Positions 17,724 to 26,686 of a stretch of DNA of 64,000 bases are shown one piece after another. How positions within the stretch are numbered: the first letter of the stretch is position 1; every line of letters starts with the position of its first letter. The notes below the pieces were generated by a model. The model searched no databases, was not told the origin of the DNA, and saw only the letters and a program-made list of their open reading frames with translations. A program made the translations under genes and the position numbers. Source of the DNA: RGIG3040 sp964410675 (GTDB taxonomy: Bacteria > Bacillota > Clostridia > Lachnospirales > Lachnospiraceae); contig CAYPIB010000002.1 of NCBI GenBank assembly GCA_964410675.1, positions 1-64,000 of the forward strand, written 5' to 3'.

Positions 17724-19148
17724 CTATTCTACCATAAGACCAGGAATAGATACATTTAATTTTTCACTTAATCTAATAATTTGCTCAATAATTTCTTCAT
17801 CGGAAAGCACAGTAACACGCCCGTCTTCATACTGCTCGTCCACCCATTTCTTTAGTTCTGCTACAATTGGTGTGCCTTTTTCAAGCTGGTCTTCTTCTTG
17901 TAACCCAAAATAAGTATTAATAAAATGTGCAATGCCGGCCAGTCCCGAAGTGTTTGATATTGCACAAAGCACCGGTCTGTTTAAAAATTTATCTGTATCA
18001 AATATATTATAAATTTCTTCATTCTTTAAAAGACCATCGGCATGAATACCCGCCCTTGTCACATTAAAGTTTCTACCTACAAATGGTGTATATTCTGGAA
18101 TTTGGTAACCGATTTCTTTTTCATAATATTCTGCTAACTCCGTAATAACGGTTGTATCCATACCATTTAAATCGCCCCTAATCTGAGCATACTCAAATAC
18201 CATTGCTTCTAATGGGGTATTACCTGTTCTTTCTCCAATACCAAACAAAGAGGTATTTACACCGGAGCAGCCATAAAGCCATGCTGTTGTCGAATTAGAA
18301 ACCGCTTTATAGAAATCATTATGACCATGCCATTCAATTAGCTCATGCGGAACACCCGCATGTGTATGGATGGCATAAATAATACCTTGTACACTTCTTG
18401 GAATTACCGCACCTGCATAATTCACCCCATATCCCATCGTGTCACAGGCACGTATTTTAATCGGAATATTGTAGTCTTCCATAAGTTTCATCAGCTCTAC
18501 GCAAAACGGTACGACATATCCGAAAATATCTGCTCTCGTAATGTCCTCTAAATGACACCTTGGACTGATTCCCTCTTCCAGACAATCACGAATCACGCTC
18601 AAATAGTGGTTCATTGCCTGCCTTCTTGTCATTTTCATTTTTAAGAAAATATGATAGTCAGAACAACTGACTAAGATTCCTGTCTCTTTCATGCCAATTT
18701 CTTTGACGAGCTTAAAATCCTCTTTATTTGCTCTGATCCAACTCGTTACTTCCGGAAAATGATACCCTCTTTCCATACATTTATAAACGGCATCTCTATC
18801 CTTTTTACTATATAAGAAAAATTCACTCGCACGAATCATTCCGTTTGGTCCGCCCAATTTATGAAGATAATCATAAATTGTTACAATCTGCTCTGTTGTA
18901 TACGGAGCTCTTGACTGTTGTCCATCACGAAATGTTGTATCCGTAATCCAAATATTTTTAGGCATATTATGTGGTACAATACGATCATTAAAAGGTATCT
19001 TTGGTACTTCTGAATAGGGAAACATATTTCTAAAGACATTAGGTTTCTCCACATCATCCAAAATATACATATGTTCTTCGATTTCTAAAAGATGATTCCT
19101 TTCATTCATAGTAACTGGTCTGTTTAAAAAAGTACTGTTTTTATTCAT
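17724..19148 (-). CDS. Putative Re-type citrate synthase (HMGL/isopropylmalate synthase-like)
   Basis: A 474-residue DRE-TIM barrel enzyme. DTTFRDGQQ at residues 70-78 supplies the metal ligand and catalytic Arg, and HGHND supplies the metal-binding His pair. The regulatory LeuA domain that makes isopropylmalate synthases about 510 residues long appears to be missing. Clostridium kluyveri Re-citrate synthase belongs to this broader family. The neighbours, a GntR regulator and icd, fit oxaloacetate plus acetyl-CoA to citrate better than leucine synthesis. Homocitrate synthase or a 2-isopropylmalate synthase remain alternatives. The start at 19148 has AGGAGG nine bases upstream; seven more in-frame codons precede the ribosome site and were rejected. 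A Si-type citrate synthase is also encoded at 60.4-61.8 kb. Confidence 0.7.
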   Translation of the reverse strand: MNKNSTFLNRPVTMNERNHLLEIEEHMYILDDVEKPNVFRNMFPYSEVPKIPFNDRIVPHNMPKNIWITDTTFRDGQQSRAPYTTEQIVTIYDYLHKLGGPNGMIRASEFFLYSKKDRDAVYKCMERGYHFPEVTSWIRANKEDFKLVKEIGMKETGILVSCSDYHIFLKMKMTRRQAMNHYLSVIRDCLEEGISPRCHLEDITRADIFGYVVPFCVELMKLMEDYNIPIKIRACDTMGYGVNYAGAVIPRSVQGIIYAIHTHAGVPHELIEWHGHNDFYKAVSNSTTAWLYGCSGVNTSLFGIGERTGNTPLEAMVFEYAQIRGDLNGMDTTVITELAEYYEKEIGYQIPEYTPFVGRNFNVTRAGIHADGLLKNEEIYNIFDTDKFLNRPVLCAISNTSGLAGIAHFINTYFGLQEEDQLEKGTPIVAELKKWVDEQYEDGRVTVLSDEEIIEQIIRLSEKLNVSIPGLMVE

Positions 19149-19164
19149 TGTCTTATACCTCCTA

Positions 19165-19185
19165 TGCAAATATCGGCTATTTGCA
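19165..19185 (-). promoter_or_regulatory. Leader hairpin upstream of the Re-citrate synthase
   Basis: TGCAAATA and TATTTGCA form a perfect 8-bp stem with a 5-nt loop immediately upstream of the AGGAGG. It lies within the short 5' leader and could affect mRNA stability or initiation. Confidence 0.5.
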
Positions 19186-19190
19186 CTCGG

Positions 19191-19224
19191 GTATAATTGT
19201 ATACAATCATACGTTTTATGTCAA
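19191..19224 (-). promoter_or_regulatory. Promoter with GntR-type palindromic operator
   Basis: On the minus strand TTGACA (19219-19224), 17 bp, and TACAAT (19196-19201) form a strong SigA promoter. The -10 box lies inside the perfect 12-bp palindrome ATTGTATACAAT (19196-19207). It extends to a 22-bp inverted repeat (19191-19212) with one mismatched pair and outer arms GTAT/ATAC. FadR-family GntR proteins bind palindromes of this TTGT-ATA-CAA kind, so the GntR protein encoded in the operon is the obvious ligand. Confidence 0.75.
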
Positions 19225-19229
19225 GGATT

Positions 19230-20204
19230 TTATAATAGCTTTTTCAAATCAACCATCCCCCACCCTTGCTTTGTATAAGATTCTCCAAGGTCTTTTGCAC
19301 TATAAAATAATCTTCTTTTTAAAATATCATTATTCATATTGAAATATTTTTCCATTGCGAGGGCAAGAGCGCCTGTTACAATAGGCGCAGCCATAGAAGT
19401 ACCGCTTTTAGCCATATATCCTCTGCCTCTGCTGCAGGATATAATTTCTGTTCCCGGTGCTACAATATCCGGCTTTTTGATTCCAAAGCTGCTCGGACCT
19501 CTCCCCGAATACTCTTCGCACATTTTTTTACCATTTACTCTAAATTCTCCATCGTGACAGCCTACTGCAATTGTTTTCGGACTTTGACCAAGCAGTGATA
19601 TACTCCTTGGGGCCGGGCCAAAATTACCTGCCGCAGTTACCAAAATAATCCCTGACTCACTGATCTTATCAGAAATTTCCATAATTCTTCTTTCTTTTTC
19701 CTCAATTTCTTGCATATCTTCCAATCCACTGTTTTTACGCTCTTGTTTCGTCCCGACAGAAACATTAATTAAGCGAAGATTAAATTTATCCTTATTATCC
19801 AAGAGCCATTCCAGACCCTCCAATAAAATTGAAAGTTCTCCATTTCCATATTTATCCAGCACTTTTCCAACATACAAATTGCATCCGGAAGCAATCCCCT
19901 GATATTTTCCTTTGCTCATCCTGCCGCTTCCGGCAATGATTCCACATACATGTGTTCCATGCCCCAAATCATCATATGGTCTGTTCCTTTGATACAAAAA
20001 ATCCTTAAATCCTTTCACTCTATCTTTTAAATCTTCATGCAAAAACACACCGGAATCCAGCACCCCTATTCCAATGCCGTTTCCGGTCAGTCTCTGCTTA
20101 AAAGCTCTCTCATATCCTATTTGATCTCTTACACGTTCCACACAAAAAAAACTCCTGTTTTTGTTATTATATGACAGAAGTTTTTTTGTGTTTCTTATAT
20201 TCAT
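19230..20204 (-). CDS. Cytosolic subtilisin-like serine protease (S8)
   Basis: This 324-residue protein has a complete subtilase triad: Asp50 in GVLDSG, His82 in GHGTHVCG, Ser270 in SGTSMAAP, with oxyanion Asn194 in AAGNFGP. It has no signal peptide and only a short N-terminus, so it should act in the cytosol or be released by lysis. The ATG at 20204 overlaps the HPt stop by 4 bp (ATGA) but has a weak ribosome site. A second possible start is GTG at 20141 (Val22) with AGGAG ten bases upstream, buried in a terminator-like hairpin. It is the last gene of the sortase/surface-protein/kinase block. Substrate unknown. Confidence 0.9.
   Translation of the reverse strand: MNIRNTKKLLSYNNKNRSFFCVERVRDQIGYERAFKQRLTGNGIGIGVLDSGVFLHEDLKDRVKGFKDFLYQRNRPYDDLGHGTHVCGIIAGSGRMSKGKYQGIASGCNLYVGKVLDKYGNGELSILLEGLEWLLDNKDKFNLRLINVSVGTKQERKNSGLEDMQEIEEKERRIMEISDKISESGIILVTAAGNFGPAPRSISLLGQSPKTIAVGCHDGEFRVNGKKMCEEYSGRGPSSFGIKKPDIVAPGTEIISCSRGRGYMAKSGTSMAAPIVTGALALAMEKYFNMNNDILKRRLFYSAKDLGESYTKQGWGMVDLKKLL
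20143..20187 (-). terminator. Terminator-like hairpin inside the 5' end of the S8 protease gene
   Basis: On the minus strand AAAAAAACTTCTGT (20187-20174) pairs with ACAGGAGTTTTTTT (20158 downward) around a 15-nt loop, with one G-T wobble, and a run of T follows. The structure sits within codons 6-21 of the protease frame and holds the AGGAG that could serve the GTG at 20141. Confidence 0.6.
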
Positions 20205-20551
20205 TTTTCCAACTTTTCTAAAAGTTGAATTATTTGTTCATACTGCTTATCAACATGACACATGAGCTGACTGCCTAACTCAAAATTTTCTGCCCGAAGC
20301 GCCTCTGTGACATCACTCGTTACATCAGCCAAAGCATCCATAGCTAAATTCCCTGCCAGTCCTTTTAGAGTATGAGCTTCGTGAAAAGCCTGTTCGCAAT
20401 CTTTCTGCTCTAATGCCTGCTTTAACTTTAAATAACTTTTATCATCCTTAAACTTAAGTAAAAACTTTTCAAACAATGATTCGTTATTCATAAAGCGGAT
20501 CATTCCCTGCCTGTAATTAATTCCACATTTCTCTAACTCTTCTTTATTCAA
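20201..20551 (-). CDS. Histidine phosphotransfer (HPt) protein
   Basis: A 116-residue four-helix HPt domain with phospho-acceptor His60 in the motif HEAHTLKGLAGNL. Such proteins carry phosphate between a receiver domain and a second regulator. The start was set at TTG 20551 because AAGGAAG lies seven bases upstream; an earlier ATG at 20581 has no ribosome site. It begins 45 bp after a hybrid kinase whose two receivers lack a fused HPt, so it is the likely partner. No DNA-binding response regulator is encoded nearby, so the final target is unknown. Confidence 0.88.
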   Translation of the reverse strand: MNKEELEKCGINYRQGMIRFMNNESLFEKFLLKFKDDKSYLKLKQALEQKDCEQAFHEAHTLKGLAGNLAMDALADVTSDVTEALRAENFELGSQLMCHVDKQYEQIIQLLEKLEK

Positions 20552-20596
20552 TGTACTTCTTCCTTTCCATGTTAATAACATTTTAATCGTATTTCA

Positions 20597-23500
20597 TTAC
20601 TTTGTCATGTAGAACTTTAGCCGCTTCATCAACAATTCTATTTCTAGCGGTTTCGCAATATGCTCATTCATTCCGGCTTTTTTAGAATTATGAATATCCT
20701 CTGCAAAAGCATTTGCTGTCATTGCAATAATAGGTATTGTCTGCGCATCCTTTCTTGCCATGCCTCTAATAATTTTTGTCGCTTCCAGTCCATTTAAAAT
20801 AGGCATTTGAATATCCATTAATATCATATCATAATAACCTTCCGGCGAATCCAAAAAGCGGGATACCGCTTCTTTTCCATTTTCAGCAGTATCTATGTGC
20901 AAATCCACCATGCTTAAAATGTCGTACAGCATTTCACTATTTATCTCATTATCCTCAACCATTAATACCTTTTTGCCCTCAAAGGAAATATCAAATAAGC
21001 TTTCCTTCGTAAGTGTCTTAGCTGATTTTTGTTTCATCTTACTAAGTTCAAATACGAGCTGAGATTTAAACAAAGGTTTGTAAATTACTCCACGGATTCC
21101 AATATTTATTGTGTCCGTATCAATGACGGAACTGTCATATGCAGATACAATAATTGGAATCTCACCTTTCACAATCTTACGAATCTCTTTTATAATATTA
21201 ACTCCGTTCGCATAAAGCATCTGCCAGTCTATTATAACTGCATAATAGTTCTGTTGTAAAGCATATGTGTTTTTTATCTTTTGAATGACTGCTTCCTCAT
21301 TTAAAGCATAGTCACTGCTAACACCAAGCTCCTTTAATAATTGACAGGCAGTCAGGCATGTATCGATATCACTATCCGCAACTAATACCGAAAGGCTGTC
21401 AAATTCAGCCAAGGGGCTTTTAACTTTAGGTTTAAACTGAATTGGCAGCTCCACGATAAATTTACTTCCTCTGCCGGTTTTGCTTTCAATAGAAATGTTT
21501 CCCCCCATCATATCGATAATATTTTTAACAATAGACATGCCCAGACCTGTTCCTTGTGCCTTGCTCACTCTTGAATCTTCTGCCCGGGTGAAAGGTTCGA
21601 ATATTCTGCTTATAAACTCTTCTGTCATTCCGATTCCATTATCTTCTATGATTAGAATATAGTTTGAATATTCCGGTATTGATAAAGCCTCTTCCTTTAA
21701 AGTTATTTTAACAGTTCCTTCGTTAGGAGTATATTTTACAGCATTTGATGCCAGATTAATTATAATTTGGCTTAATCTATGCTTATCAGCAATTATAATC
21801 TCATGCTCAATTTCTTGTGCCAGTACAACAAACTGCTGCTTTTTTCTAACAGCCATCGGCTGTATGACCGAAAGCACCTCTCCCATCATTTCTGCTAAAG
21901 TAAACTGCTCTTCACACAAATCAATTTTTCCGCTTTCAATGCGATTCATATCAAGCACTTCATTTACAAGATTTAAAAGAAACTTTCCGGAAATATCAAT
22001 TTTCTCTAAACATTCTTTTACCTTTTTGTTATTATCTAATTGAACCTCAGCTAATGTTGTCATACCAATAATAGCATTCAGAGGTGTACGAATATCATGA
22101 CTCATACGGGATAAAAATTCCGTCTTCGCATTACTGGCATTGTTTGCATGCCTAAGTGCCTCTTCCAATAATTGCTTTGATTGTACCTCCTGACTTTTCC
22201 AGCTGTCAATGTCGCGGACTAAGCAAACAACAATAACATCCGCTGACCATTCCTGATCGATGTATACAAAATGTGCATCCTTCCATCGATATGTACCATC
22301 TAGGCATAATCTTCTATATTTAAATTCCTTTTCTCTCTGCCTTTTCTTTAATTCCTTCACAATATTTTTAGCACTAAAATTACTGACAAATAATTCTCTG
22401 TCTGCCGGATAAACAAATTTGCAAACCTCACGTATCATTTTTCTATAGTCATGTTGATACGGTGTAATATCACTGACAGTTGTATCCCTTTTCATCACTA
22501 GGAACTGATTTTGGGATAAATTTATTCTAAAAATTGTTTGATATGTAATGTCCGCCGAAGCTGTAAAAACCTTATCCCTTAAGTCGGCCTCAAGCATTCG
22601 CTGATATTCTTCATTGATATCTGCAAAGACATACAGAACCTTTGATGTTTTACCCAATTGCTCCTCTACGAAAATATAACTTAAACGCATAAAGCGATAA
22701 ATTCCATCCTGATTTCGCATTCTGCATGTAAGTTCAATATATGGCTTTTTTTCTTCAATCGTATTTTGAATATTCTGAATACTTCCAATTTCCAATAGCT
22801 TCACACGATCATCTTCATGGATTAAGTGATGGGCAATTTCTTCCTGCAGCTTATCATAGGAATCTGTTTGCTTTATGTAGTCATGATCTAAATCATCCTT
22901 TAGCACCGCATAAGTATTTGCCAGTAAATCAACCGAAAATACTACATTATATCCATTGCTTAAAGAACTAAAAATTCCTTCGTTATTTTTTACTGTTTTC
23001 TTTAGCGAATATAGTTCCGTAACATCTTGATGATACCCTTGAATAATTTGCTTTTCATTTTGTACTTTACTTAATCTTCCTCCGCATCTAATATATATGA
23101 GTCCATATTGGGGATGATCAAATAAATATTCAACTTCTGACGGTTTGCCTGCCAGCATCTCACCAACAGATTCTGCCACATCATCATAATAACTGTCCAC
23201 GATATTATCATACCACTGATTGTAGTAGAATTCGGGGCTGACAGTTCCTTGTATACCAACTAACCGATCCATGCAGGCATTTCCAAACATTTTTGGTTCT
23301 TGACCATCTGAAAGTTCTATCTGCCAAATTCCAGTATTGACATCAAGCAATATGTCCTGCATGATGAGCTCTTCCTTCTTTTCTTTCGTAATATTAGAAA
23401 ATAAGGCGATAACACTTTCAGGCAGACCATCTGCAACGGTTACTTGCTCAATCTCAACCCGAATATATTGAATCTCACTATTCTTAGGGTATACGATTGC

Positions 23501-23776
23501 ATATTCCGTCGAAATTCTGCCCTCATTCCCGAGCAGATTTTTCTTAAGCTCTTCGGGTTCCATCCAATCAAGTATTCTTTGTCTGTCTTCCAAAATTATA
23601 AATGCAGCATAACGTTTCAGTGTATCTTTATAAAGATTATTTCCTGTTACTAAGCTATGCATAGCATCTGAAACCCATATGTCCTGAAAAGTTTGGGTCT
23701 GCAAATTGACATAATAAATCCCAGAATATCTGTCAATCGCAATATTATATGCAATATCCCTTAATTCTTGCTCCAT
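20597..23776 (-). CDS. Soluble multi-PAS hybrid histidine kinase with two receivers
   Basis: A 1059-residue protein without transmembrane segments. Four PAS-like regions fill about residues 1-530. HisKA follows with His560 in FLSRMSHDIRTPLNAIIG, then HATPase_c with N, G1 (EDNGIGM) and G2 (GTGLGMSIV) boxes, and two receivers: REC1 near 795-910 (Asp850 in IIDWQM) and REC2 near 936-1055 (Asp988 in MDIQMP, Lys1042 in AKPLE). REC1 has Ser in the usual acidic pocket (ADSD). The ATG at 23776 follows AAGGGG; a GTG four codons earlier overlaps that site. An intracellular stimulus is implied. It lies 26 bp after the second surface-protein gene and feeds the HPt gene next to it. Confidence 0.93.
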   Translation of the reverse strand: MEQELRDIAYNIAIDRYSGIYYVNLQTQTFQDIWVSDAMHSLVTGNNLYKDTLKRYAAFIILEDRQRILDWMEPEELKKNLLGNEGRISTEYAIVYPKNSEIQYIRVEIEQVTVADGLPESVIALFSNITKEKKEELIMQDILLDVNTGIWQIELSDGQEPKMFGNACMDRLVGIQGTVSPEFYYNQWYDNIVDSYYDDVAESVGEMLAGKPSEVEYLFDHPQYGLIYIRCGGRLSKVQNEKQIIQGYHQDVTELYSLKKTVKNNEGIFSSLSNGYNVVFSVDLLANTYAVLKDDLDHDYIKQTDSYDKLQEEIAHHLIHEDDRVKLLEIGSIQNIQNTIEEKKPYIELTCRMRNQDGIYRFMRLSYIFVEEQLGKTSKVLYVFADINEEYQRMLEADLRDKVFTASADITYQTIFRINLSQNQFLVMKRDTTVSDITPYQHDYRKMIREVCKFVYPADRELFVSNFSAKNIVKELKKRQREKEFKYRRLCLDGTYRWKDAHFVYIDQEWSADVIVVCLVRDIDSWKSQEVQSKQLLEEALRHANNASNAKTEFLSRMSHDIRTPLNAIIGMTTLAEVQLDNNKKVKECLEKIDISGKFLLNLVNEVLDMNRIESGKIDLCEEQFTLAEMMGEVLSVIQPMAVRKKQQFVVLAQEIEHEIIIADKHRLSQIIINLASNAVKYTPNEGTVKITLKEEALSIPEYSNYILIIEDNGIGMTEEFISRIFEPFTRAEDSRVSKAQGTGLGMSIVKNIIDMMGGNISIESKTGRGSKFIVELPIQFKPKVKSPLAEFDSLSVLVADSDIDTCLTACQLLKELGVSSDYALNEEAVIQKIKNTYALQQNYYAVIIDWQMLYANGVNIIKEIRKIVKGEIPIIVSAYDSSVIDTDTINIGIRGVIYKPLFKSQLVFELSKMKQKSAKTLTKESLFDISFEGKKVLMVEDNEINSEMLYDILSMVDLHIDTAENGKEAVSRFLDSPEGYYDMILMDIQMPILNGLEATKIIRGMARKDAQTIPIIAMTANAFAEDIHNSKKAGMNEHIAKPLEIELLMKRLKFYMTK

Positions 23777-23802
23777 AGTAATCCGCACCCCTTTTTAAGC
23801 TT

Positions 23803-26673
23803 TTAATAATCTGGCTGTTTCTTTTTAATTGAAGGTTCCTTTTGCAGCCATATAAATGCTGCGAGGGCCGCTAAACCAATTGCTAACAGCCATTTAGGTT
23901 CGATACTAAAATCTCCGGTATCAGGTGAATCATCTTTTCTTCCATAATCCATACTATATTCCGCACCGCGCTTCATTGCAATTTTCTCATCAAAAATATT
24001 TTGAAAATTCTCGGGTATTATATCTCCCTGATAGAGCGCATACGGTGAAAAATGCTTTGCCAAAAATGTAATATAGCTTCCGTTTTCGGTACTATATTGT
24101 TTGCAGAGCATTGCTTCTAACTGTCCGTTATCATCCAAACATACTGCTAATATAGGGCGGTCCATCCATGCTCTATATATCGGCAGTGTAACAGTCAGTC
24201 TTTCTTTCCCTAACTTTGTGATTGGTATATTCCCAAAATTTGATTTCATGGATAGGCTGAAGGTGATACAATTATCTCCCGCATCTCCATAATCTGCCGA
24301 AGTATTAATCGCTTCTCTTAAACGATTCTCTTCTTCGTTATTTTCAAGAATAACCTCATATCCGGTTCCGTCTGCTGATAGGTTTAAAGATGTTATATTA
24401 TTGTTTTTATAGTTTTCGTTATTTATTGTTATCTTAAGTCCCGATACGTCGCCGGATGGTGTTGTATCCCCGCTGACAGTATTCTCCTCGAAGTTATTCT
24501 CTTCAACGTCATTCTCTGCTTCGGCATCATTATCTGCCTCTTTATGAAATGCTGTTTGCAAAACCTGATCGACTGTATATTCTTTACCATAAATCCAAAC
24601 CGTATCCGGTACTTCAACCGGTATACCTGCTTCATTATTAGAAATATACTTTATGTATACCGAACCATCCTCTGTCAAGGTAGGTTCCGCTGCTATGCTG
24701 CAAATGACTCCACGAAAACCAATATTCTGATCATCTAAAATGGTATCATTAAATTCCGTAACAGAAGCATTTACAACTGCAACAGAAACTCCATGTAAAG
24801 CTAAATCTCTGTATTCACTGTTTGTAAAGCGGGTTGCCGTTTTCTCATAGGAAATTTCCGGGAGCTTATTGCCTAAAAACACAATACTGTCTGACTGTCC
24901 GCTTCCGCTTTCTTGGGCAAAAGCCTTGAGTCCTATGCTCTTCACGCTTTCCGGAATGCGAATTGTCTCCAGAGGACAATTCAAAAATGCCCGGTCGGCT
25001 ATTTTTTCAATATAATTTCCTCCGGAAATATTTTGTAAAGACGTGCAATTTTTAAATGCTTCCTCCCCGATTTCTTCCAATCTGTCCGGAAGGCTTATTG
25101 CCATAATTTCACTATGACTTTCAAAAACATTTGCCGCAATCTTACGCACATTTGAAGGAATAGTTACTTTATCCGCATTTCCCTTATAGCCGATTAATAT
25201 TCCATTGCCCACGACTAAAAAATCATCAACATCCGGTCCATACATCCAATTCTCAAACCACGGTGTATTCGTAAAGGCTGACGGTTCAATCGTTGATACA
25301 CTGCTTGGTATGAAAACAGCATTTAAATTCTCGCAATGATAGAAGGCTCCATATCCTATTTCTCTGACACCTTCCGGTATGTTAATTGCTTCTAAATTGG
25401 AACGCGCAAAAGAAAAATCACCAATTCGTTTTATTCCCGACGGAATTTGATATGTACTTAATGATTGCTCCTGATAAAATGCCCGGTCGGCAATCGTATC
25501 ATTATTAATGATTACATACTTTTTAACTGCCGTTTCGGCACTGTCTTCATCACCGCTGTCTTGAAAAACTTCCCGTTCATCATCGCTGTTATGATCCGAA
25601 ACCGAACTGGTGGAATCATAGACTTTAGCTTTGCTGTTATCAACAAAAACAACCGCCTGTCCGCCGGAAATTTTAGTTTTTCCCATTACATTACTATGTT
25701 CCGACTTTTCCATTCCATCCGGCATTTGTGAAAAGCTGACATTTGAAACATCCGCTGATGAATATTCACTATTTTGTGTATTTGCAGTATTTTCACTGAC
25801 CGCTGAAAATCCAGCACTCGGTCTTGTATTGTTATTTTCACTCGTATCTTCATAGTCTGTCTGGCTGACATTCGTTACAATAAAATTATCGGAAAACCTT
25901 TGTGCCGCTGTTCCATCTTCATATGAAAACTTAACTTTGGCACAGCCATCAAATGCTGTCTCCTGAATGTTAACAACCGACGGCGGTATGTAAACACTTT
26001 CTAATTTACTGCAATCCTCAAAGGCTTTTGCACCGATTCTCAAAATTGTAGCAGGAATATTGATTTTCATAAGTCCCTTGCAATTTGAAAATGCGTAATC
26101 AGGAATTTCTTTTAACCCTTTTCCAAATTGAATGCTACTGATTTGACTGCATCCCCAAAAAGCATATTTTTTTATATCTGTAACAGTATTGGCAATTGTA
26201 AACGTTTCCCCTTTTCGTCCTGCCAATACTTGATATAATATATCGCCTTTTTTACTATATAAAGCTCCCGATTCACACTTGAACTTTTCATTTTTCTTAT
26301 CCACTGAAATTTGATATAAAGTAATACATTTAGAAAATGCTCCCGAACCGATTTCCAAAACGCTTTGTGGTATATTCACGTCTGATAAATTTTCACAACC
26401 TGAAAAAGCACCGGCTTCAATTGCTGTAATTGAATCTGGAATTACAACCTTTCGTATAATCTGATTGTTGGAAAATGCATTTTGTCCAATCTTTTCCACG
26501 TAACGAGGAATGGACACAGACGAATCTGTGCCCTCATATGAGACTAGTGTAGTACCATTCATAATAAATTCTGTACTGCTGGCAGCTCCTAAATTCGGAG
26601 CCGGTATTTGGGTTACTGCCACTGCTGTTGCCAGCAGTAAAGCAGCAATCCCTTTTCTCACTTTTTTACTCAT
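23803..26673 (-). CDS. BspA-like leucine-rich-repeat surface protein with SPDTG sorting signal
   Basis: This 956-residue exported protein has a signal peptide (about residues 1-30). Two blocks of LRR_5/BspA repeats follow (about 40-260 and 390-600, with units such as IGEEAFKNCTSLQNI), split by a Ser/Asp-rich linker. A C-terminal domain ends in FLAKHFSPYALY. The last 41 residues are SPDTG (residues 916-920, DNA 23914-23928), a hydrophobic stretch IGLAALAAFIWL and a Lys-rich tail. SPxTG is a known substrate motif of clostridial class B sortases. GAGGGAG precedes the ATG. The gene starts 13 bp after the larger surface-protein gene. Binding target unknown; BspA relatives often act in adhesion. 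Confidence 0.9.
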   Translation of the reverse strand: MSKKVRKGIAALLLATAVAVTQIPAPNLGAASSTEFIMNGTTLVSYEGTDSSVSIPRYVEKIGQNAFSNNQIIRKVVIPDSITAIEAGAFSGCENLSDVNIPQSVLEIGSGAFSKCITLYQISVDKKNEKFKCESGALYSKKGDILYQVLAGRKGETFTIANTVTDIKKYAFWGCSQISSIQFGKGLKEIPDYAFSNCKGLMKINIPATILRIGAKAFEDCSKLESVYIPPSVVNIQETAFDGCAKVKFSYEDGTAAQRFSDNFIVTNVSQTDYEDTSENNNTRPSAGFSAVSENTANTQNSEYSSADVSNVSFSQMPDGMEKSEHSNVMGKTKISGGQAVVFVDNSKAKVYDSTSSVSDHNSDDEREVFQDSGDEDSAETAVKKYVIINNDTIADRAFYQEQSLSTYQIPSGIKRIGDFSFARSNLEAINIPEGVREIGYGAFYHCENLNAVFIPSSVSTIEPSAFTNTPWFENWMYGPDVDDFLVVGNGILIGYKGNADKVTIPSNVRKIAANVFESHSEIMAISLPDRLEEIGEEAFKNCTSLQNISGGNYIEKIADRAFLNCPLETIRIPESVKSIGLKAFAQESGSGQSDSIVFLGNKLPEISYEKTATRFTNSEYRDLALHGVSVAVVNASVTEFNDTILDDQNIGFRGVICSIAAEPTLTEDGSVYIKYISNNEAGIPVEVPDTVWIYGKEYTVDQVLQTAFHKEADNDAEAENDVEENNFEENTVSGDTTPSGDVSGLKITINNENYKNNNITSLNLSADGTGYEVILENNEEENRLREAINTSADYGDAGDNCITFSLSMKSNFGNIPITKLGKERLTVTLPIYRAWMDRPILAVCLDDNGQLEAMLCKQYSTENGSYITFLAKHFSPYALYQGDIIPENFQNIFDEKIAMKRGAEYSMDYGRKDDSPDTGDFSIEPKWLLAIGLAALAAFIWLQKEPSIKKKQPDY

Positions 26674-26686
26674 AAAAGCTCCCTCT

